DNA from: Larix kaempferi
Lineage: Eukaryota > Streptophyta > Pinopsida > Pinales > Pinaceae
Length of the DNA: 64,000 nt
Direction of reading: 5' to 3'
Assembly (NCBI GenBank): GCA_027924585.1
Contig: BSBM01000753.1
Coordinates: 18,583,501-18,647,500 of the forward strand
A program made the translations under genes and the position numbers. Under the pieces are notes generated by a model. The model saw only the letters and a list, made by a program, of their open reading frames with translations. It was not told the DNA's origin and did no database searches. This document shows, in pieces, positions 35,260 through 46,969 of the stretch (position 1 is the stretch's first letter; every line of letters begins with the position of its first letter).

Positions 35260-36750
35260 CTCTTCAAGCTAATTTTTCAACATCCTGATTTCCTGTACTA
35301 CTTTTTCCAAAGAACCTTTCAAGGTAGCTTTCTCTTCCTCAAGCACTTTAACCTTGACTTGTGCACAAATTAGTTGAATCTCATAGTTGGTTAACTTTTC
35401 AAAAATGTCCACATCAAGAGATTCTTGAAATGGATTGTCCTTTTCTTCATACTTTAACAATTGCTCTTGTAAGAATTTATTCTTCTTCCTTGACTTCTTT
35501 AAGTCATTTGGAGCACTAATAAAATCACCTTCCTAGTCAATATCTACAGTATCTTAATCTTCTTCATATTGACGATCAATCTTGACCTCTGCAACTGGAT
35601 TTGGAGATGTAACTGTCTTTGTAGGTGTTTTGAATGATCCACTAAAGAAGTATTTATCTAGTGATCCTGGTTTTCTTTGCACGACAAGAGTATTCTTCGA
35701 ACCGCTCTTCTTCTTTTCATCACTGCTTTCTTCTTCCACATGAGCCATGAAAAGTACTACGTTTGTTTCTTCATCGTAGTAGCTTCCTTTGGATTCATTG
35801 CTTCCTTCCTCAGTGTACAGACTCTTCCTCTCTTTTGGAATCATCCTTTTATTTTTAGGTCTATGTTGAGATCGCGCAGCGTTTTAATCATACAAACTGG
35901 ATTCCTCGTTGTTGTCATTGTCTTAATTTTATTTGTAAGGACACTTAGAGGTGTAATGACCTATTTCTCCACATATGAAACATTTGAAGGGAAACTTGTT
36001 CTTATACTTGCCTCATCCTCTTTTCATATTTTTGACAAAGTTTGATTCCTCATCCTCTGACTCATTACAATAGTCTTTTTCATGATCATGCTTATCCTTT
36101 CCAGTGGCTTTAAAAGCAGCTTACTTTATGAGGGGAGTCTCTTTCTCATTTCTCATCTCGCATGTAGTCAAAATCCCCCAAAGCTCACCCTTCATCAGGT
36201 TTTCAAGATTAGCTCTATATTCTAACACATAAACCTTCGCATCAACCCTTCTGGGTAAGGTTCTCAATATTTTATGTACCATTGATTCTTCTTCCAAAGT
36301 GACCCCAAGACTTTTGATAGAATTAACTATCTCATCTACTCTTAAGAAATAGGAGGTAACATTTTATTCATATTTCATTCTTAGAGATTCAAATAATCCA
36401 GAGTAGTTCTGCAGCTTTGCTTTCTTTACCTTTTCGCCGCCTTCATAGACACCTCTAAGCTTGTCCCAAACTTCCTTAGCTGTAGCATAGTGCATAACCT
36501 TGACAAATTCATTATCTACCAAACCACATAGCAGTGCATTTCTAGATTTGGCATTGTTTTCATAGATTCACCTTTGTGTTGGATTAATTGGTACTCCTGC
36601 TGGGATATTGTAACCATCAACAATATATTTCCGAACATCTCCTCCCAGTGATTTGAAATATACTTCCATTCTAACCTTTTGGAAGGTATAGTTAGTTTTG
36701 TCAAAACTTGGTTCTCTATTGGTGGAAAGACCCTCCTGCCTGTCCATATA
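35260..36750 (-). pseudogene. Copia-type gag, decayed
   Basis: Minus-strand segments: VDNEFVKVMHYATAKEVWDK (near 36440-36500), LRVDEIVNSIKSLGVTLEEE (near 36310), then CFICGEIGHYTSKC (35929-35985), an intact CCHC knuckle, an acidic/Lys-rich part (MAHVEEESSDEKKK, about 35740) and a coiled-coil tail (EEEKATLKGSLEKVVQEIRM, about 35290). This is the UBN2-type gag of Ty1/copia elements, which forms the particle. Stops and frameshifts break it; no pol follows. Confidence 0.75.
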
Positions 36751-36790
36751 TGTCCAATGATCTATATTCCATATGTTAATATTTTATTGA

Positions 36791-36810
36791 AGATACCCAC
36801 TTTGATACCA
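36791..36810 (-). promoter_or_regulatory. Primer binding site, tRNA-iMet type
   Basis: Minus strand TGGTATCAAAGTGGG, two bases inside the LTR start at 36813; close to the initiator-tRNA site with one main mismatch. Confidence 0.8.
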
Positions 36811-36812
36811 AT

Positions 36813-37636
36813 TGTTGGAATTGATTTAATACTAAGAGGGGGTGAATCCGTATTAGCACAATTATAAAAAAAAATTACCTTCTTTAAAATATTAGTCTAA
36901 ACTTAATATTGATGTTTAGTTATGCATCCAATAAAAACAAAATCATTCATCCATATATGCACCAAGACAAAGAACATAGAACACAAGAATTTTGACGTGG
37001 AAACCCAATCAGGAGAAAACCACAGAATTCTCTTTTGTAATGAAAATAATACATTCAAGGAAGCACCACTTCCTATATTGACCAATGTCGACTGGAAGGA
37101 GGCACCAACCTCCTGGTTTTACAGGAACCCACCTAAAGGAAGCTCCAAATCCCTATGTTTCTCCAGCACTAACTGGAAGGAGGCTACAACCCCCTGCTCC
37201 TCGCCTCGTCATGCTGCCCAGATATCCAAGATGTGATTCTGAATTCTAAATCGCACACACTTTTGATCTTCTGGTATTAGTTCTGTTGTGCGTTATCCTC
37301 GTGTGTAGACCATTGACTTTCACTGTGTTGCATACATCACTTGACTTCTCCTTCCTCTCAATTCTACACTTCTACTGAGAGTCTTACTTTATGTACTATC
37401 TTCTTGTCGATTCTATAGTCTCCGCCAATATATGCTCTATCTATCTACTACTGCGCAACTGCACTCACCAACTAATATTGTGCTTTCAATTGATAGTTTG
37501 ATGCTTTGAGATAATGCACCAATAACAAATGGAACTACACACTAACTTATGGGTCCTTTATGTTTAAGTGTCATAGTCTTTTAGACAATCTCTGACATGT
37601 CATGCATCAACTGATTTGTCCTTTCATTTTGATGCA
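36813..37636 (-). repeat. 5' LTR of the copia-like element
   Basis: 824 bp, plus-strand edges TGTTGGAATTG and TTTTGATGCA; lacks the minisatellite of the partner LTR and has unrelated sequence in its middle. Confidence 0.8.
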
Positions 37637-37832
37637 CTTGTCTCAGATCATCCTCATCATGAGGCGCTTACTAGATCCTACTGCTTGTCACGTCCCCAAA
37701 CCCCTCAGTGACCCTCAGAGGCGATGGGAGACCCTATGTTACATTTTTTTTCAACAAATAACACTTATTTTCACACATAGACGGAATAGTCATCGATCCC
37801 CAATCCACAGTTTCCTTCTCACAATCCACAGT

Positions 37833-38292
37833 CGGAATTCAGAACTCAGATTTCCAAAATACATGACGTTGAAAAGCGCCCCTCCAACTTCCACAATTCT
37901 GCAATCCTCAATGCAGAACTGGGAAATTCGGAGCTCCCATTTACCCAGCATTGAGCAAATTATGATCCCGACTACCGCATTCTATAGTGCGGAAGTTGGA
38001 ACTTTGGAGCACCCAATTTCCCGACGTTGTAGAAATTTGCCTCCACATTCCTCATTTTCGCAGTGCAGAAGTTGGAACTGCGAGGCGTTAAAACCTTCGG
38101 TACTGCAGAAATGAGCCTCTGCATTCCACAATTCCGCAGTTCGGAATTCGGAACTATGGAGCTCCAAAACCTTCGGTGTTGCAACAATGTTCCCTCGCAT
38201 TCTGCATTTCTGCAGTGTGGAAGTCGGAACTGCAGAAAGCCAAAACCTTCAGCGCTGTTGAAATGTGATCCCGAGTTCCACATTCCGCAATG
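37833..38292. repeat. 76-bp tandem repeat, about six units of fixed length
   Basis: Unit borders at 37913, 37989, 38065, 38141, 38217 and 38293, each exactly 76 bp; the leftmost unit (about 37833-37912) has a small indel. Shared words: ttccgcagt, cggaact, ggagc, ccaaaaccttcgg. Units are diverged by substitution but keep their length. Confidence 0.9.
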
Positions 38293-38818
38293 CGAATGTG
38301 GAAGGTCAGGAGCTAGCCATGCCCTGTCCAACCAACTTTCCAAGCTCATAACTCCTCCATCCTTGGGACAAATTGAAAAAGGTTGGTACTGTTTGAAATC
38401 TCTTGAAGAGCTCTATCCAATGGTGTGATTCCCCACCACATCTGAGCACACTAACCTTGTTATTTTTCCAACTGAAATCTTTCCCATAACCTCCTCTATG
38501 TGCTTTTACCCTTCTGCAAGGAACGCTTTCTAAGCTTTTCCATGGTTTCTCCCTTCACCTGACCCACATAGGGGTTCTGAGACACCACAGTGACTATCTA
38601 CTTATTTTCCCCAAGTCTAGATGAATTCAAGCAGTCCCTCATGAAGCTAAATGCAAATCATAACTAAACACATAAGGACACTAAAACTAATAAACGCATC
38701 AACAACCTACAGGGTTAGTAGCACATTAAACTCATGCCAATGATGAAGCATTCAAACATGCATTCATCCCCATATTTAAGCTTATACATGGCTCCCTATT
38801 GATCAATTCCATGCATTC

Positions 38819-40607
38819 TGTAGGGCCCCTCCTGTAGGGTCCTTCCTGCTTAACCTAAAACTCAACCACTTGATACAAAAGAGATTAGAAAGCATAATTA
38901 CTAGATAAATAAACTAAACAAATAATTAACTTAGCAAATTAAAACAAAATTATAGCCTGTCAACTGATCCATCTTGTCCACTACTATCTGCGTCTTCTGT
39001 AGGATCCCTCCAGCAAAGCTCATTTAACCATAGGCGAAGCAACCGTTAGCTTCACCACCCAACCATAGGCTCATGCTTTCAGTCGCATGGCCTCCCCCAA
39101 GCTTTGGGTCATAGATCTCACACACAACACTTCGAGAAACTTAACTTGGATTCTCCCCCCACCATAATTTCTAGCCAAACCCCAATAGTAGCAAGTCTCA
39201 TCTATCGCAAGAATTACGATATCCATCCAAAAACTAAGTGCTTTACCCATTTCCAATGCCTTCCTTATATAGTAAAATCTCATGCGACACATGTCTCTTC
39301 ATGCAAAATACCCAATTTATTAATAATCAAAAAGTAATTTATCGCATAAATCCAAGTGTCAAGTTTTCTAGAAGAGTGCACCTATATTCCTAAATTTACT
39401 CAATCTTGTCTCTAAGATGTTCACTCTAGATCCTATCTTTGTCGATGCACGTGGTGTTAACTAAAGGCTCATGCCTAGGATTCCATTTTGCTCCTAAAAT
39501 GATTATTTCCATTATTTTAAATACTAAAAAGTATTTCCATGTGCAAATGCCTAAAAATAATTATTTCTATTCTTTTTAATACTAAAATGAATTTTTATGA
39601 ACAAGTGTTCTAAATGCAATTTATATGGTTTTTCTTTTTGCACAAAGTTTATCAATTAATCCTTTCTAGGACCTAGGTACCACACCGTTGGGTCCATATG
39701 TTCTTTATGCTCATCCTTCGCCATGGTACCACTCCGTCGGGCCCATTCATTTGTTGTATCCATTTCTTGGCAAGGTACCACATCATCGAGTCCTTACGTC
39801 CATCCTTTCCGTTTCTCGGCAAGGTACCACACTGTCGGGTCCTTCTGCCAATATCCTTTCATTCTGACTTGCAGGAACTTCATGTACATATTTCAGGAGC
39901 CGTTACCTTCTTTCCTTCGTCTACACGCTATTATGGACTAATGGCGCTAAGGAGTAAGTCCGTCCTTACTGCACGCCCCTCAATGCGTACATGACCAACT
40001 CCATTGTGTCCCACCCGCACAACCTCACGCTTCTCCTGAGTAAGCAGATCAATGCTTCTCTACTCATGCATGGTCCATCGGAAGTTAACATCATCGTCGC
40101 TCTCCCCGTGTGTGATTTATCCATACTCTACAACCCTTCAATTCCCTTATGTGTCCGTAGGTGAAATGTTTCACCTGCCGCTACACACATTTCTCACAAA
40201 CATATATTAGTAGTACTATCCTCAACTATCATAACATGATTCATAAATATGCTATTTTGTTAAGCATTTATAGTTTACTCATAAGATTATTCATACATCA
40301 GATCATAAATGCATCTCATCAATATTTACTTTTTTTGTTCTCATTACATAATCAATCATACAGCTAGTTGTTAAGCATCATCCACATGTACATTTTTCAT
40401 AATCAAAGTTAATCATTAAACAACATGTAATCATTCCTTTACATCAACTATCCAAATACACATATATCATTATTTTATTGATTCACAATCAGTCGTAGTT
40501 ATGAATATACTCAATATAACATCAAGGGGTTGTTTTATTAATGTTTCAATCAGTCGGGTCACTCAAATAGGTGCCCTCAAGGTCTGCAGTAGTCTAGGGG
40601 CACTACA
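38819..40607 (-). mobile_element. Solo LTR, 1789 bp, with perfect CATTC target duplication
   Basis: Ends TGTAGGGCCCC and GGCACTACA; CATTC at 38814-38818 and 40608-40612. Same family as 27372-29482. It lies inside the chromovirus LTR, so it is younger than that insertion. Confidence 0.9.
39676..39870. repeat. 49-bp tandem repeat, four units
   Basis: GGTACC recurs at 39676, 39725, 39774 and 39823, each followed by an accac..cgtcggg(t/c)cc-type word. Confidence 0.9.
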
Positions 40608-41966
40608 CATTCGTTCATTCAACACTTAAGCATAACAAGCATATCAGAACATAGGGAAAATACATAATTTTTACACCACATAAACACTTATCTTTGGAAT
40701 GAACATGCCCCAAGAAATTGGCTAACTAAGAGCAACATTCCACCCAACTTTAGCTCTTTGTCCAGCCTACACTCTTTCAGCTAAGAGACCACCCCTGAGT
40801 TGGGCTATGTATCGACCAAGGAGGGATAACTAGGCTCTCTCATAGTCAAGGTTCCATCCCAATGCTAAGCCAACCTACAATTGGCTTTATCAAGCATACA
40901 AGGGAACAAGGGGGATGTTGCTAAGCCAGTTAGCTCACCCATAGAGCTACAGGAATCTCATATCACTCAGCAAGCATTGTACCCATATTACCTACCTCAC
41001 CCAACCCAAGGAAGGCCCTCTTCTCTACTGCACAATCCCTCAAGGCCCCTTCCCTCCAATGTTATTTAGGGTGGGTATAGAAAGGTCCAAATGTTGTTTT
41101 CATAAGACTATTTCCCTCACTAGGTTTATCAAGTAGATCCAACCCGAAGTTGGCCTTTTTCTCTGTTATTCAAGCTAGGATATTCACAAGGTTGCGACCT
41201 AAGCTCTACCCCGCAACTCGGTCCTCTGCAAACAAATATAAGCATTTTCAGGGCTTCAATGGGATTCTCACACTGAATAAATCATCTCAAGTTCTGATCC
41301 AAGGGTTTCCTGAACCGCCTTCACTTCATACGCATGATTATTTGTATCCTCGACTCTGCACATTCGGATTCACATAGAATCATGGTTTCTCTCTGCTGCC
41401 CTCTCCTGGGTTCTCCATTGCATAATGAATTGGTTTGTTGGTCAAACAAGGAATAGGGACTAGGATGATCGAATCCCCATGAAGTAGAGTAGCTTAAGGG
41501 GCAAGCAAAGCAGTGCCATACCTTGCCATATGGATTGCAGAGCTGCTCCATACTCCATCGAATTCATGGACTGGTTTTCTCAACTACCCTCTTACAACAT
41601 AATTAATGTCAGCATGGGATTCAAATGGGTTCACAAATTGACATGTGGAAGCATGGGTTCCAATCCCATAACCCCCTCACCTCTCCCTAGTGGATACACA
41701 TGGCCCCTTCTCATTGGTTGCCTTCTTAGCTAGTTTTTTCCTTGGTATTTTATTGCAATAATTAATAATTACATCATTTACAATTATCTCATGGCTTAAC
41801 AGCATAGGTATTATCAAAATATCAAATACTTTCCTTTGCAAATAAACCTAATCATCCACTAGTGGGGCCTTGGACTTGAGCTCCACACTAGGGAAAACAC
41901 ACATTACATTTATACAGTATTTACATTGAAGCCAAAAACTCTAAGGGTCAAAATAGGGGTATTGCA

Positions 41967-41982
41967 ACTCCCTCCCCCTTAT
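41967..41982 (-). promoter_or_regulatory. Polypurine tract of the chromovirus
   Basis: Minus strand AAGGGGGAGGGAGT next to the LTR start TGCAATACCCC. Confidence 0.85.
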
Positions 41983-41984
41983 AA

Positions 41985-43448
41985 AAACACTATCCTTGGT
42001 ATTCTCAAAATTGAACAAAAGTGGGAATACCTCTCTCATGGCATCCTCTAGCTCCCATGTGGCCTCTTCGGGACTAAGGTTCCTTCATTGCACCTTCACC
42101 TGTCTGATGGCTCTGTTTCGGATCAAAGTGACCTTCTTGTCAAGGATGTGCATAGGCTCCACCTAGAACTCTCCCTTTGGTTCCACCTGTATCACATTCC
42201 AATCAATTATGTGATTAAGATCATGTACATATTTCTTAAGCAACGAGACATGGAAAACATTCTGAGCTCTCAAGTTAGCAGGAAATGAAATCCTATATGC
42301 AACTGGCCCTATCCTATCAAGGACTTCAAATGGCCCACAATATCTTGGTTTCAACTTGGCACAACTCCCCAAATTCATGGAACTCTTCCTTGGTTTCACT
42401 CTCAAGTAAACATGATCCCCTATCTGAAATTATTTATGCACTCTTTTCATAGTTGCATAACTCTTTTGCATGTCCTGTGTTGCATTCAAATTCTACCCCA
42501 TCTTAACAATCTCCTACTCCATCTACTTGATCATTTCTAGTCCAAGAACTACCTTGTTCACTGGGTTGTCCCAACTCATTGGAGTTCTACATCCTTTTCC
42601 ATACAATACCTCAAAGGACTCATTCCCAATGATGCATGATTTCCATTGTTGTAAGCGAATTCTACCAAGTGGAGGTAGTCTTCCCACTTGGATGGCTTAT
42701 CCATCACATACATCCTCAGCATGTCTTCAAGAATCTGATTCACTCTCTCAGTCTCACCATCTGTTTGAGGATGATATGCCGTGCTAAAATTCAATTGAGT
42801 TCCCAATTCTTGGAATAATCCTTTCCAAAAATTGGATGTGAACTTTGTATCACAATCTGAAATTATTGCCTTGGGAAATCCATGTAATCTGAATATCTCT
42901 TTCATGAAGATATTTGAAATGTCATTGGTCTTGTGAGTGGACTTGACTAGAATAAAGTGAGATGCCTTTGATATATTTTCCACCACTACCATGATTGAAT
43001 CATGTTTCCTTACTGTCATTGGAAAACCTATTATAAAATACATAGAGATCACTTCCCCCTTCCATTTTGGAATGTGTAAGGGCTACAACAATCCTGTTGG
43101 ATGTTGATACTCTGCCTTGAATTGTTGGAACTTTTGACACCCAACAATGTACTCTGCTATGTCCTTCTTCATTCCATGCCAAAAGTTCTACTTCCTTGGT
43201 TCTGTTATAGTCTTTTGATATCCTAGGTGTCCAGAAATATATGGCATTTGATGTATCTCATCCATCACAAGCTTCTTCAATTCTGAACAATTTGGAATGT
43301 ACAGTCTAGTACCATGATAAATGAGAACATCGTCTTCACTAATTTGATATCCTGCACACTTTTCATCCACATTTCCCTTCCTCAAATTCTCCTTGACTTG
43401 AAGGTAGGCTTCATCACTGGTTTGAGCTTCAAGAACCCTTTCCTTCAA
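41985..43448 (-). pseudogene. Integrase and chromodomain-type tail of the chromovirus
   Basis: Zinc domain start HQMPYISGHLGYQK (about 43250), then after frame breaks IVGCQKF where the second Cys is now Phe. Core domain 43052-42576: the first catalytic Asp position reads MYFIIGFP (Asp replaced by Tyr), the second Asp is kept (AIISDCDTKFTSNFWKG), the Glu is kept in ETERVNQ. The GPY/F-like C-terminus is KLKPRYCGPFEVLDRIGP (42330-42290), and the tail has RNRAIRQVKVQ-stop-RNLSPEEATWE (42120-42050), the C-terminal half of a chromodomain. Integrase inserts cDNA and the chromodomain guides it to chromatin; this copy is inactive. Confidence 0.85.
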
Positions 43449-43598
43449 ATCTTATTTACACATACTCACTGCTGCAACATGGAGTTTTCTACTAAGTGAA
43501 TCTGCAACCTTATTCTCCTTACCTTTCACATGCTTAATTTCCATATCAAATTCACAAAGGAATTCCATCCATCTAGTTTTCCTAGCATTCATATTTGG

Positions 43599-43995
43599 CT
43601 AGTCAAACAAATATTTTAAGCTCATATAATCTATCCTAAGCTCAAATCTTCTTCCCAAGAGATAATGTCTCCATCTCTTGACAAAATGAACTATGGATGC
43701 TAGCTCAAAATCACGTGTGGCATAATTCTTCTCATGTTCCTTTAACTTCCTTGACTCATAGCAAATTACAAACCCTTCTAGCATGAGCACTCCACCTAGC
43801 CCTTCAATGCAAGAGTTTGTACACACAACAAAATATTTCTTTGGATCTACAATATTTAAAACAAAAGAACTGGTAAGGAATCCCTTTAACTACTGAAATC
43901 TCTTCTCACAATTTTCATATCATACAAAATTGATATTCTTCCTCTCCAATGAAGTGATTGGATAAGCTATTTTGGAAAATCCTTCAATGAACCTT
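43599..43995 (-). pseudogene. RT-RNase H connection and RNase H of the chromovirus
   Basis: Begins with [19 protein letters not shown], the region between RT palm/thumb and RNase H, then a stop, then IEGLGGVLMLEGFVICYESR, KLKEHEKNYATRDFELASIV and HYLLGRRFELRIDYMSLKYL. RNase H degrades the RNA of the RNA:DNA hybrid. The first catalytic region appears as TNSCIEGLGG (an Asp-to-Asn type change). Stops near 43905 and 43945. Confidence 0.8.
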
Positions 43996-44955
43996 CTATA
44001 GTATCCTGCAAGACCCATAAAACACTCTAGCTTCCTTCATCTGATCAAACAAGTCATCAATTATTGGAAATGGATACTTGTTCTTGATTGTCACTTTATT
44101 GAGTTTCCTGTAATCAATACACAGCCTCAAAGTCCCATCATTTTTCTTAATGGGTAACACAGGTGTACCCCAAGGATATACACTAGGTATGATATATTCC
44201 TTGTCAATTAATTCTTGCAGTTGCATCTTCAACTCTACCAATTCTGGTGTACTCATTCTATAAGGAGCTTTGGAAATTGGTGTGGCCCCTGGAACAAGAT
44301 TGATGGAAAAATCAATATCTCTCTTTGGTGGAAGGCCTGGCACTTCATTTGGAAATAAATCTTGGAAATCTTGCAACAACTGAAAGTCTTCTATCATGGG
44401 TCCCTTATCTTCTGATGAGTCTGATATATGCACTGCATATAATTGGCAACCCTTTTTATAAAAATTTCTCAGCTGTAAGGCTGAAATCGACCTTACTGAA
44501 ACTTGCTTAGGAATTTCTCTTACCAACCTTGGCCTTCCCTCTTCATCAATGCATTCATGTACTTTCTCATAGCAATCTAACTTGGCTCTATGTCTTTCCA
44601 ATGATTCCATACCTATCAGAGCATCATAAGAGCCTAATGGTAGGACATTTAAATTTGCATGTGTGAGGAGTCCATTCAATTGTATGGGGCACTCCATCAC
44701 TACTTCACTCACCTTTCTCTTGGTTCTTGTGGCTAATTGAACTAGCCAAGACTTATTATGCTTTAGTTTACTAAGAAAACAATCTTCAACCACCTTAGGA
44801 GACACATAAATATGAGTAGATCCTGGATCAATCAAAATAGAAATAGATTGCTTGGAAATCTTACCTTCAACATCCACCATTGCTGATTGATGGTCTGCTT
44901 GGTGATCATCTAATGTTGCATAGATTCGAGGTGATTCCCTTTCCATATCTTCCAC
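43996..44955 (-). pseudogene. Protease and truncated reverse transcriptase of the chromovirus
   Basis: A 319-codon open frame. Protease: [20 protein letters not shown] (D-x-G-S/T active site, residues about 40-59) and later [89 protein letters not shown]. Directly after KEA (44020 region) the sequence jumps to the post-palm segment GLAGYYRRF in another frame, so the palm and thumb including YxDD are deleted. Confidence 0.85.
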
Positions 44956-45048
44956 CGTAGTTGCTTCTTATAGGTTTTGCAAGCTTATGGGATTTTACCT
45001 TTGATGTGGAAAACCTATAAGCATGTGATTTCATCCACATCCCCAACA

Positions 45049-45819
45049 TTAAAGTGGCCCTTTTGGTGTTCTATCTATTGCCACAACTGGCTTGAATCCA
45101 CTTCTTTCTTGTTGGCCATGTGAAAAAAATTTGGGTTGATTTCTGAATGGTGGTTTGAATCCATTTTTCTTTTGTTCAAACCTTCCTCTAGGATTTTCTT
45201 TCCATGCTGGCTGAACCTCTATTTTACCTTTATTCTTCTCATAGAAATGCACTTTCATCCTTATGGCTTCATCAAGGCTTGGTGGATTGACAAACTCAAT
45301 TCTATCTCTGTAACTCTAAGGTAGGCTACCAAGGAAGCATTGTATCTTCACTCTTTCATCCTTGATGTAATATACATACCTTAGTAACTCCAAAAACTTG
45401 TGGACATGCTATTCCACGGAATTATGTCCCAATCTGAGCTCATTGAACTCTTTTATCTTGTTATCATAATACCTAGCTGATATGTATTTCTCTTTGAAGT
45501 ATCTTTTAAATTGTTCCCAGTTGAACCTTATTTCATTGATTCTTTTCACTTGCATGAGATGCTCCCACCAAATTGAAGCTATGCCACTTAGATTATAAAT
45601 GGAAACCCTAGCCTTCTCATTCTTTGAATACTCATGCATTCTGAAATACTTATTCATTCCAAGAAGCCGTGCTTCTCCCTCTTGACCTGTCTTGCTTTCT
45701 CCATCAAATGTGGGAGGCCTAGCCTTCCTAAATTCTCCATGTGGGATACCTATGAATCTCTCTCTTCTATCACTTTTGTTGGAAGTATGTCTAGGGATTC
45801 TTTGAGGATCTCTAGAACC
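45049..45819 (-). pseudogene. Gag of the chromovirus, main part
   Basis: Minus-strand GEFRKARPPTFDGESKTGQE, ARLLGMNKYFRMHEYSKNEK, IYNLSGIASIWWEHLMQVKR, FNWEQFKRYFKEKYISARYY (45760-45450), then after breaks DRIEFVNPPSLDEAIRMKVH and a basic tail with a zinc-knuckle remnant CWGC..NHMLIGF where the final Cys is Phe. This is the Retrotrans_gag fold. The right end is cut by the insertion at 45825-48091; the N-terminal part is at 48097-48348. Confidence 0.85.
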
Positions 45820-45824
45820 ACATA

Positions 45825-46268
45825 TGATCCGGATCTTGGGAGCTGAGAACCGGAAGGCTTGAATGCCGAGAGAGGAGGAGATTAAGCATGCAAATCTGTC
45901 ATAAAATTCACATGAAAACCCTAATATTGCATAAGAATAAGCATGAACAAAAACACATGAAGTGAATGGGAGGTGAGGCTCAAAGAGGAGCCCCACCTCT
46001 AAAAATAATTACCAATAACTCACTCAAATCTAAATAATCTCACAATGAACAATAGAAAATAGGAGAGAAACCAAATGAGTAACTTGATATCATGAGAAGG
46101 CTTGCTAGGCCTTTATATAGCATTATTACAATGTGTTTTGAGGCTATACCATGGGCCAAAACTATGTGCTACTAAATACCATGGATGAGAGAGGGTGGCC
46201 TCTCTATTTAATACTTTTATGGCTTATACATCCGAATTTAGACCATATGCCCCCTAAAATTTGGATCA
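45825..46268 (-). repeat. 3' LTR of the TRIM/LARD-like element
   Basis: 444 bp; minus-strand TATATAAA (46112-46119) fits a core promoter. Near-identical to 47648-48091. Confidence 0.92.
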
Positions 46269-46284
46269 TTCCTCCCCCCTTAGA
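46269..46284 (-). promoter_or_regulatory. Polypurine tract
   Basis: Minus strand TAAGGGGGGAGGAA directly before the LTR start TGATCC. Confidence 0.85.
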
Positions 46285-46349
46285 AAATGATGGTCCCCAT
46301 CATTTTATGCTAAAAAGAGACCCATGATTACAATGTGCTAGCTACCAAT

Positions 46350-46765
46350 GAAGAGAAGGGTTTTGTGTGGTTGACCCATAACCGTGGGTTTTGTGAGGTT
46401 AACCCATAACCGTGGGTTTTGCAAGGGTGACCCATAACCATGATGGCAATGACAAGCTTGATTCCAATGAAGAGAAGAGTTTTGTGTGGTTGACTCAAAA
46501 CCATGGGTTTTGTGTCGTTGACCCATAACCGTGGGTTTTATGTGGTTGACCCATAACCATGGTGGCAATGACAAGCTTGTTTCCACTGAAGAGAAGGGTT
46601 TTGTGTGGTTAACCCATACCGTGGGTTTTGTGTGGTTGACCAACAACCATGATTACAATACATAACTATGGGTTTTGTGTGGTTGACCCATAACCATAGG
46701 TTTTGTGTGGTTAACCCATAACCATGGGTTTTGTGTGGTTGACCCATAACCATGATTACATTAAG
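46350..46765. repeat. 28-bp tandem repeat inside the TRIM/LARD-like element
   Basis: About a dozen copies of gtgggttttgtgtggttgac / ccataacc (28-bp unit), interrupted by a second module (gtggcaatgacaagcttg..ttcca..gaagagaagg) at about 46440-46480 and 46560-46600, giving a higher-order pattern. Confidence 0.85.
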
Positions 46766-46969
46766 ATTTTTAAAAAATCGAAAATTCATGACCTTTGGTG
46801 CAGTTGATGTCTTGCTGCAAATCCATTCATAACTTTTGATGCATGTACTGAAATTGAATTCCATTGAAGACCCATTTGAGATCTCGAAGAAACCTTTTTA
46901 TCCATATAACATACTTGCTCTGGGGTGGCCCAGAGATTGAGAAAATGTTTGTTGAAGCTCAAGAGACGT

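Larger units (their letters stand above)
32115..37636 (-). mobile_element. Ty1/copia-like, gag-only non-autonomous LTR element
   Basis: LTRs at 32115-33008 and 36813-37636 share long stretches (starting TGTTGGAAT, ending ATGCA). Primer site TGGTATCAAAGTGGG (minus) abuts the right LTR, a polypurine tract abuts the left LTR. Flanks CTTCT (32110-32114) and CTTGT (37637-37641) form a 4/5 target duplication. Inside are a copia-type gag and extra zinc knuckles but no protease, integrase or RT that I can see. It lies just outside the chromovirus LTR. Confidence 0.75.
37686..41966 (-). repeat. 3' LTR of the chromovirus, interrupted by a solo LTR
   Basis: Plus-strand edges TGTCACGTCCCC (37686) and GGGGTATTGCA (41966), beside the polypurine tract. 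Without the insertion at 38819-40607 and one CATTC, the LTR is about 2.49 kb. It contains a 76-bp tandem array (37833-38292). Confidence 0.75.

Noticed and set aside
37602-38428. Long frames (up to 170 codons) on both strands at the 76-bp array
   Set aside because: 76 is not divisible by 3, so frames change phase between units; openness comes from GC-richer repeats.
46350-46765. Telomere-like repeat (ggttttg words)
   Set aside because: Plant telomeres are TTTAGGG; here the unit is 28 bp and lies between paired LTRs.
46338-46864. Minus-strand frames rich in WVNHTKP units
   Set aside because: Product of the 28-bp tandem repeat in a non-coding element; frames shift between units and no start or domain is supported.
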